Shown here piece by piece: positions 32,543-39,186 of a stretch of 39,186 nucleotides of DNA. The stretch is from assembly GCA_021162805.1 (NCBI GenBank), contig JAGGXZ010000212.1, positions 1 through 39,186 of the forward strand, given 5' to 3'. The notes beneath the pieces were generated by a model. The model saw only the letters and a list, made by a program, of their open reading frames with translations, had not been told where the DNA came from and searched no databases. Within the stretch, counting starts at the first letter, position 1. Each line of letters begins with the position of its first letter. The stretch comes from Candidatus Poribacteria bacterium. GTDB lineage: Bacteria > Poribacteria > WGA-4E > B28-G17. The position numbers and the translations under genes are program-made.

Positions 32543-33573
32543 GAAGGGAGGTTCTCATCCGGATCGCTATAATCCTGATGATGGCGCTTTCAGCTATGTC
32601 ACAAAGCGATGAGGTGACATCTCAAAACCTCAAATCGGTTCTAAAGGGCGCTTACGAAGCGGAGGATACCTTACAGTTGCACGGAATTAAAGAGACGATA
32701 GCTACTCTCCCGAGAGGAACGGTTAAAGTACGCGTGGAGTTTTGGCAGTCCAATGGGAGAAGGCTACAGATATACCTCACTGGCCCCTTGGCTGGCGATA
32801 AGATCCTGGAGATGAAAGGTGTTGTCTACTATATCTCACCCGGAGCCCGGAGAGTGACGGTGGCTCATCCGCCTCTCACTCCAAGTTCCACCCTCGATCT
32901 CTTACTGAGAAATTACAGGGTCGAGAGGGCCGGTGAAGACCTTATCGCCGGAAGAAGATGTGTTATTCTCTGGATAAAGCCCGTCTATAAAGGTAATCCC
33001 TCCAGAAAGGTATGGATCGATTCTGCAACGCTTTTCCCGCTTCGAAAGGAGAGTTATGACTCAAACGGTGAACTGGAATCGGTAAGCACGTTCACGAAGG
33101 TCGAATATAATCCTGATATACCTGAAGGGCTATTTAAAATACCCAAAGGATGGAGGGTTGAACGTCCGGGGTTCAAGCCGATCGATTTAGATCAGGATCT
33201 TTCATCCGAGCTCGGGTTTAAACCCATACTGCTCAAAATCCTGCCTAAGGGGTATGTCCTCTCCGGCGCTTTTATCAACGCTGCTCCGCCCGGCCCTGTG
33301 CTCCAGGTGAAATATACGGATGGAATGAACCAGATCTCACTCTTCGAGAGGATTAGGATTCGCAGGAGAGGTATGGGCATGGGATGGATGAGGGGACGAA
33401 GGATGATGGGAAGGAAGATGATGTGGGGCCGGAAGGCATGCATGATGTTTGAGGATATCGGAGTGCAAGCCGGAAAAGCGGTAATGGTGCCTCATCCCAG
33501 ACTTCTCATCATCATCGTCGGCGATGTTTCCGAGGAGATCATGCGTCATATCGTCGAGGAAAACTTCAGGTGA
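32539..33573 (+). CDS. RseB/MucB- or LolA-like envelope protein with Met-rich insert
   Basis: 344 residues from ATG 32539, coupled to the anti-sigma. Signal peptide MRREVLIRIAIILMMALSAM. Residues ~25-200 resemble the lipoprotein-binding fold of RseB/LolA (VKVRVEFWQSNGRRLQIYL, VVYYISPGARRV, RKVWIDSATLFPLRKESYDS, VSTFTKVEYNPDIPEGLFKI). A C-terminal domain follows (LPKGYVLSGAFIN, LQVKYTDGMNQISLFE). Between 278 and 303 lies a Met/Arg-rich stretch with nine methionines and a Cys at 301. It likely senses the envelope signal that controls the anti-sigma. Its stop overlaps the convergent methyltransferase stop by 8 bases. Confidence 0.8.
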   Translation: MRREVLIRIAIILMMALSAMSQSDEVTSQNLKSVLKGAYEAEDTLQLHGIKETIATLPRGTVKVRVEFWQSNGRRLQIYLTGPLAGDKILEMKGVVYYISPGARRVTVAHPPLTPSSTLDLLLRNYRVERAGEDLIAGRRCVILWIKPVYKGNPSRKVWIDSATLFPLRKESYDSNGELESVSTFTKVEYNPDIPEGLFKIPKGWRVERPGFKPIDLDQDLSSELGFKPILLKILPKGYVLSGAFINAAPPGPVLQVKYTDGMNQISLFERIRIRRRGMGMGWMRGRRMMGRKMMWGRKACMMFEDIGVQAGKAVMVPHPRLLIIIVGDVSEEIMRHIVEENFR

Positions 33574-34321
33574 TCTCCGGCAAAACGGATTTTCTACCCA
33601 CCGCGTACATCACCTGCGTATGAACCTCACCCTCGAAAAGGCCGGTCTCAGCTATCAGATAGAGCTTAACACAGAGGTTGAGAACCTTCCAGGCCATCCA
33701 CCTCAACCCGCTGGCTAAACCGTGGACGACCGGCTTACAGGGGAAGATCCCTACCGGATCGAACCCCGCCGCCCTTAAAACCTGAGTTATACTCACGGGG
33801 GTGAACCCGACCTCATGGGTGAAATCGCCGAACGCTATTCTCGCGCCAAATGGAGAAGCCATATTGGGAGTTGAGAGGATCAGAATCCCATCCCTCATAA
33901 GGGCTTCATGGGCGGCATCCAGAAAAGGGAAAACCTCATCTTTGGTTAGATGCTCGATGAAATCCAAGGCGAGAATCAGGCTGAACTCCTCTCTCCTTTC
34001 CGAAAGATACCCGATGGCATCAGCAACCTCGACGTTTTCAGCGCCTCTCAACACGGCCTCCTCTATCTGTTCCCGGCTCAGATCGATCCCGCGCACGTCG
34101 GTATAACCCATTCTCTGAAGTATGAAGATCATCTCGCCGCTTCCGCATCCCACATCCAGTATCGGAGCCGCCCTATCCTGAGGCAGAAACGGGGAGAGAT
34201 AGGATCGAAAATGGGATTCGAGTACCGAGGATCTCCATCGGTAGTCATGGGCGTGTGCAGCGTGTGTCGTGACATACCGCTTAAAAAGCCGATCTCGATA
34301 TCCTTTGGGATTCATCCTCAT
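33566..34321 (-). CDS. Class I SAM-dependent methyltransferase
   Basis: 251 residues from ATG 34321 (MRMNPKGYRDRLF; a further-upstream TTG at 34351 is possible). SAM motif I is ILDVGCGSGEMIFIL (54-68), the acidic end of strand 2 is VRGIDLSREQIEEA (D80), and ILALDFIEHLTKDEVFPFLD, GILILSTPNM and FTHEVGFTPVSITQVLRAAG are typical of small-molecule or sugar methyltransferases near polysaccharide loci. A hydrophobic segment (~190-215) may associate with membrane. The substrate is unknown. Confidence 0.85.
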   Translation of the reverse strand: MRMNPKGYRDRLFKRYVTTHAAHAHDYRWRSSVLESHFRSYLSPFLPQDRAAPILDVGCGSGEMIFILQRMGYTDVRGIDLSREQIEEAVLRGAENVEVADAIGYLSERREEFSLILALDFIEHLTKDEVFPFLDAAHEALMRDGILILSTPNMASPFGARIAFGDFTHEVGFTPVSITQVLRAAGFDPVGIFPCKPVVHGLASGLRWMAWKVLNLCVKLYLIAETGLFEGEVHTQVMYAVGRKSVLPEIT

Positions 34322-34486
34322 TTTCCCTTTTTCATCAATGTGATATCCCAAGCGGATAACACCCTATCACAGAATTCCACTCTGCTATTTCGCGGGAGAG
34401 CGATATTCCCTCCTTTCGGCCCGTATATTTTATAACGCGCAGGAAAGGGCGTCAAGTAGGAGCTGCGGGTGGCTTGCAGTGGGTGT

Positions 34487-34515
34487 TTGACAATCATACA
34501 CTGTTATGCTAAAAT
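34487..34515 (+). promoter_or_regulatory. Promoter of guaB
   Basis: TTGACA (34487-34492), a 17-base spacer and TAAAAT (34510-34515) with an extended TGC before the -10. A GGAGGT Shine-Dalgarno follows at ~34535. Confidence 0.85.
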
Positions 34516-34526
34516 TCAGCAATTAA

Positions 34527-36050
<1,524 letters not shown>

Positions 36051-36077
36051 GCTGAAAAACTAGAATCGGGGTTTGAC

Positions 36078-36662
36078 GTGAGAAGGAGAAATCCGAAAAA
36101 TATAGATCTGGGAAGACATGCCCCGGGGGTGGTAAATGTAGTGGTGGTGACCCCAAAGGGCAGTAGAAAGGGATACAGATATGACTCCAAAAGACGGAAA
36201 TTCGTCGTGGATTGTACCTTCGGAGTGCCCGTCCCAACCGATTACGGTTGGCTGCCTCAGACTATCGGCGAGGATAACAACCCGCTGGAGACGATGGTGA
36301 TCACCAGATATACTGCCCGACCGGGATATATCTATCAGGCCAGACCGATCGGCACTCTCAAACAGAAAAACGGCGAACATAAAATCATATGCGTTATGCT
36401 GGGCGATGATCGCTTCGCCAGGATCCAGGATATCTCCGACCTGGACAATAAGACGATCAAGAGGATCGTCTCCTTCTTTGAACCCTTCTTTGAGTTCGAC
36501 GGATGGATGGACAGGGAGGAGACCTATAAGCTGATCGAGAAGTCACACCGAAGATACCTCGATTCGAAAACGAAAGGTAAGGGAGATGCCGCTGGAAACG
36601 ATAAGATGGAACCGTCAGAAGAACCAGATCGAACTGATAGATCAAACCCTGCTTCCGAATGA
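36078..36662 (+). CDS. Family I inorganic pyrophosphatase homologue with degenerate active site
   Basis: 194 residues, GTG start. The fold-defining text is present: VVVVTPKGSRKGYRYDSKRR, DYGWLPQTIGEDNNPLETMV, RPGYIYQARPIGTLKQKNGE and IQDISDL. But key acids of the E. coli enzyme are changed: the DGDPxD metal motif is D66-N-N68-P-L-E71, the D97/D102/K104 region reads KQKNGEHK, and the E20 and K29/E31 positions are T25 and G32/R34 by my alignment. It may bind rather than hydrolyse phosphates, or use another chemistry. The C-terminal ~30 residues are a polar extension that overlaps mtnA by 77 bases. Confidence 0.75.
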   Translation: MRRRNPKNIDLGRHAPGVVNVVVVTPKGSRKGYRYDSKRRKFVVDCTFGVPVPTDYGWLPQTIGEDNNPLETMVITRYTARPGYIYQARPIGTLKQKNGEHKIICVMLGDDRFARIQDISDLDNKTIKRIVSFFEPFFEFDGWMDREETYKLIEKSHRRYLDSKTKGKGDAAGNDKMEPSEEPDRTDRSNPASE

Positions 36663-37629
36663 GCTGAGATATATATCATGTAAGAGCGTGGATGAACTCT
36701 GGGAGGCGATCAAAAACCTGAGAGTCCGCGGAGCTCCCGCCATCGGCATCGCAGGGGCGTTGGGAGTTGTTCTGGGCATATGGAACAGCCGAGCCGAAAG
36801 GTATGAGGAGTTCAAATCGCAGCTCGATTCCGTCGCCGGTTATCTCGCCACCTCACGTCCCACTGCCGTCAACCTCTTCTGGGCGCTCGATAGGATGAGG
36901 GCTGCGGCCGAAAAACATAGGAACAGGCCGATATCCGAACTCAAGGGGATCCTGCTTGAGGAGGCTTACAAGATCATCGAGGAGGACAGGCGGATCTGCC
37001 GAGCCATAGGCCGTAATGGCGCCGAGTTGCTGCCTGATGAATGCACCGTCCTGACGCACTGTAACGCCGGCGCTCTGGCCACGGCAGATTACGGAACGGC
37101 GCTCGGAGTGATATATGCCGCCGTGGAGATGGGTAAAAGGATAAAGGTCTTCGCCGATGAGACGAGACCTCTCCTGCAGGGTGCCCGGCTGACGGCCTGG
37201 GAGCTCATGCAAAACGGCGTTGACGTCACCCTGATCTGCGATGATATGGCCGCGACCGTCATGAAAGATGGCATGGTCGACTGCGTGATCGTCGGGGCGG
37301 ACAGGATCGCCGCAAACGGCGATACCGCAAACAAGATCGGCACCTATAACCTGGCGATACTGGCTAAAGAACACAAATTGCCCTTCTACGTCGCTGCTCC
37401 CGCTTCCACCTTTGACCTCTCGCTGGAAAGCGGCGATCTGATACCGATCGAGCGGAGAAAACCGGAGGAGATCAAACGACCCTTCGGATTGAAGATCGCT
37501 CCGGAGGAGGTCAAGGTCTATAACCCCGCCTTCGACGTCACCCCTGCTCGATATATCACGGCCATAATAACGGAGAAAGGCGTCATCCATCAGCCCCTCG
37601 CGGAGAACATCCGAAAGATGCTGATGTAA
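36586..37629 (+). CDS. mtnA: S-methyl-5-thioribose-1-phosphate isomerase MtnA
   Basis: 347 residues. RVRGAPAIGIAGALG (47-61), THCNAGALATADYGTALG with catalytic C159, VFADETRPLLQGARLTAWEL, VIVGADRIAANGDTANKIGT with catalytic D239 and FYVAAPASTFDLSL match MtnA; these numbers correspond to C160/D240 of the Bacillus enzyme. It isomerises MTR-1-P to MTRu-1-P in methionine salvage, and some homologues act on ribose-1,5-bisphosphate or deoxyribose analogues. The start lies inside the pyrophosphatase-like gene, with AAAGGT about 7 bases upstream of the ATG. Confidence 0.95.
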   Translation: MPLETIRWNRQKNQIELIDQTLLPNELRYISCKSVDELWEAIKNLRVRGAPAIGIAGALGVVLGIWNSRAERYEEFKSQLDSVAGYLATSRPTAVNLFWALDRMRAAAEKHRNRPISELKGILLEEAYKIIEEDRRICRAIGRNGAELLPDECTVLTHCNAGALATADYGTALGVIYAAVEMGKRIKVFADETRPLLQGARLTAWELMQNGVDVTLICDDMAATVMKDGMVDCVIVGADRIAANGDTANKIGTYNLAILAKEHKLPFYVAAPASTFDLSLESGDLIPIERRKPEEIKRPFGLKIAPEEVKVYNPAFDVTPARYITAIITEKGVIHQPLAENIRKMLM

Positions 37630-37715
37630 ACCTGAAAATACCCGCCGTCGTAATCAAAAGCGGATTACAGTTCCTCTCCCGCTCCCTGTTTATGACTGAA
37701 ATGGAGGTTTAAATC

Positions 37716-39098
37716 ATGAGGCGATATGTTTTAAACGTCATGATGATCGCCCTGATGGGCTGGATCGCCTGGGGAAGCGCCTTATCTCAAACCCCCTCCG
37801 ATGTGATCGAGAGATGCTCCCCCGCCGTCGTTAAAGTTGAGGCCAAAATCAGCGTGAAAGAGGAGAAACTGCCCGATTACTTCAAGGAGCCTTTTGAGGA
37901 GTTCTTCAAGAAGCCCGGCGAGATCTTCCGCTTCCAGATCCCATCTCCTAAACCCCACGGCAGAGAGGAGATCCCAAAACCCACATCCTTGGGCTCCGGC
38001 TTCCTGATCGACGGTGAGGGACATATAGTCACGGACTATAACCTGATCGAAAGGGCGGAGGATATCAAGGTGACGCTGTCAAACGGCAAGGAGGTCAAGG
38101 CCGAGGTGGTCGGATCGGACGATGTCTCAGGCGTCGCTGTGCTGAAGGTCAATCCAGACGAGCTTGACGATATCGAACCCCTTCAGCTCGCCGAAACCGA
38201 ATCCCTTAAACCCGGACAGACCGTGATCGCCCTAGGACATCCCAAAGGGATGGATCTGTCGGCCAGCATGGGGATCATAAGCGGACTGGACAGAAACGTG
38301 GGGAAACTCTCCGGGTTGATCCAGACCGATGCCCTGATCCGACAGGGGATGGGCGGCGGTCCCCTTCTGAACATGGAGGGGAAGGTCGTAGGCATGAATA
38401 TAGCGGCTGAGGTTAAGAGGCTTGAGGGATTCGGCTTCGGATTCGCCGTGCCCGCCGATACGATCAAAAGGGTCTCCGAATCGCTCATCCGATCCGGAAC
38501 GGTCAGAAGGGGATACCTCGGCGTCTATATATCCTCCATAGATGCCGATCTGGCCAGGAAGCTGAAGCTCGGAAGCAGGGAAGGCGTGCTGATAACGGAG
38601 GTCATGCCCGGCTCCCCCGCCGAAAAGGCCGGATTTAAAAACGGCGACGTGGTCATCGAGGTGGACGGAGTGAGGGTTAAAGGCCCCACCCAGTTCCGGC
38701 AGCTGATCCTCAACACCGAACCCGGGACCGAGACCAACATGAAGGTGATCCGCGATGGTAAGGAGATCGAACTGAAGGTCAAGATAGGAGAACGAGCCGG
38801 TGAAGGGAAAACCCCCAGCTTGTTCACCTGGCGAGGTATATCGCTGCAGGAGATGACGGATGAGCTGGCGAAGAGGTTCGGATATGAAGGCGAGGAGGGC
38901 GTGCTCGTGGCGAACGTCAAATCCGGATCTCCCGGATATGAGGCCGGCATCCAGCCCGGCGACCTGATAACGGACGTCGAGAGGAAACCTGTCAGCTCGA
39001 TCGATCAGTTTAAGGAGAGGGTCAAAGGATTAAAGGGCGATGTATTGCTACATCTCAGACGGGGCAAAGGGGCGCTTTTCGTGGTGGTGAAAAAGTAG
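37716..39098 (+). CDS. HtrA/DegQ-like protein lacking the catalytic triad, two PDZ domains
   Basis: 460 residues. Signal peptide MRRYVLNVMMIALMGWIAWG...ALSQ places it outside the cytoplasm. The trypsin-like domain (~27-255) keeps the DegP/DegQ text: SPAVVKVEA, GSGFLIDGEGHIVTD, GSDDVSGVAVLKV, GQTVIALGHPKG, GIISGLDR, FGFAVPADTIK. The catalytic positions are changed: the His of TNxHV is N109 (TDYNLIE), the Asp of TDLAV is G139 (SGVAV), and the Ser of GNSGGP is G213 (GMGGGPLL). PDZ1 (~263-355: RRGYLGVYI, GSPAEKAGFKNGDVV) and PDZ2 (~368-455: GSPGYEAGIQPGDLI) are intact. It is probably a chaperone or scaffold rather than a protease. SD GGAGG. Confidence 0.9.
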   Translation: MRRYVLNVMMIALMGWIAWGSALSQTPSDVIERCSPAVVKVEAKISVKEEKLPDYFKEPFEEFFKKPGEIFRFQIPSPKPHGREEIPKPTSLGSGFLIDGEGHIVTDYNLIERAEDIKVTLSNGKEVKAEVVGSDDVSGVAVLKVNPDELDDIEPLQLAETESLKPGQTVIALGHPKGMDLSASMGIISGLDRNVGKLSGLIQTDALIRQGMGGGPLLNMEGKVVGMNIAAEVKRLEGFGFGFAVPADTIKRVSESLIRSGTVRRGYLGVYISSIDADLARKLKLGSREGVLITEVMPGSPAEKAGFKNGDVVIEVDGVRVKGPTQFRQLILNTEPGTETNMKVIRDGKEIELKVKIGERAGEGKTPSLFTWRGISLQEMTDELAKRFGYEGEEGVLVANVKSGSPGYEAGIQPGDLITDVERKPVSSIDQFKERVKGLKGDVLLHLRRGKGALFVVVKK

Positions 39099-39102
39099 GG
39101 AC

Positions 39103-39125
39103 GAGGCATTCAAGAAGAATGCCTC
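39103..39125 (+). terminator. GAGGCATTC/GAATGCCTC hairpin after the HtrA-like gene (repeat copy 2)
   Basis: A perfect 9-base stem with the 5-base loop AAGAA starts 4 bases after the stop codon, followed by GCCCTTACTTGATTT. The T run is weak, so termination is plausible rather than certain. The sequence is related to the hairpin at 24253-24276. Confidence 0.55.
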
Positions 39126-39133
39126 GCCCTTAC

Positions 39134-39162
39134 TTGATTTCCCCCTTGGTTTATGCTAAACT
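39134..39162 (+). promoter_or_regulatory. Promoter for a gene beyond the window
   Basis: TTGATT (39134-39139), a 17-base spacer and TAAACT (39157-39162) with extended TGC. The TTATGCTAAA core is shared with the guaB promoter. Confidence 0.5.
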
Positions 39163-39186
39163 AAGTCCAGTTAGATATTTTAACCA

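Overview
This is a bacterial chromosome segment with a moderately high GC content. Its gene set is a secreted glycoside hydrolase, LamG-domain proteins, URO-D-like, Gfo/Idh and TIM-barrel sugar isomerase proteins, a SAM-methyltransferase/beta-propeller pseudogene, DUF2851 and a hemerythrin/PAS protein. I most associate this mixture with Candidatus Poribacteria or a relative in the Planctomycetes direction; the assignment is an inference of moderate confidence. Promoters are ordinary sigma70-type, with several TTGACN-17/18-TAAAAT examples. Four tRNAs are present (two Leu, initiator fMet, elongator Met). No rRNA, CRISPR array, prophage or replication origin was seen.

Layout. 1-650: end of an ISKra4-like transposase against a tRNA-Leu(GAG). 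651-5386: BadF-type kinase and URO-D-like protein on the minus strand, a small unknown gene, and a large exported clan GH-A glycoside hydrolase. 5387-6849: glycosidase remnant, LamG protein, another remnant. 6850-12771 (minus): operon hisC - membrane protein - hisB - hisH - MNT/HEPN fusion - GH51 arabinofuranosidase - GNAT, with 1-8 base overlaps or tiny gaps. 12826-13993 (minus): sugar isomerase and a tRNA-Leu/fMet/Met cluster. 14401-17435 (plus): VanZ (apparently with an AUA start), an unknown, a lipoprotein metallopeptidase and DUF2851. 17437-18723: a broken methyltransferase/PQQ-propeller gene. 18828-20612: a peroxide-defence operon (PerR-like regulator, rubrerythrin, peroxiredoxin) behind a promoter with a Fur-type palindrome. 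20674-22705: truncated membrane protein fused to an aldo/keto-reductase remnant, then a DUF438/hemerythrin/PAS protein. 23065-29280: Gfo/Idh oxidoreductase, a possible recombination protein, dapA, a PaREP1-like protein, an NtrY-like kinase and 6-phosphogluconate dehydrogenase. 29341-30442: remnant and a second LamG gene. 30537-33573: SPL-type radical SAM protein, then ECF sigma, zinc anti-sigma and RseB-like protein. 33566-39098: methyltransferase, guaB, a degenerate pyrophosphatase homologue overlapping mtnA, and an HtrA/DegQ homologue lacking all three catalytic residues.

Three themes stand out. First, proteins that keep a family fold but lose the chemistry: the HtrA with no triad, the pyrophosphatase with lost acidic ligands, and smaller substitutions in PerR and HisB. 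Second, a nucleotidyltransferase/HEPN toxin-antitoxin-like pair fused into one chain inside a his operon. Third, extensive gene decay: at least seven recognisable gene fragments lie between intact genes, together with dispersed short repeats (an AATATGAGC-containing element, helically phased GTCAT repeats, and a GAGGC/GCCTC hairpin).
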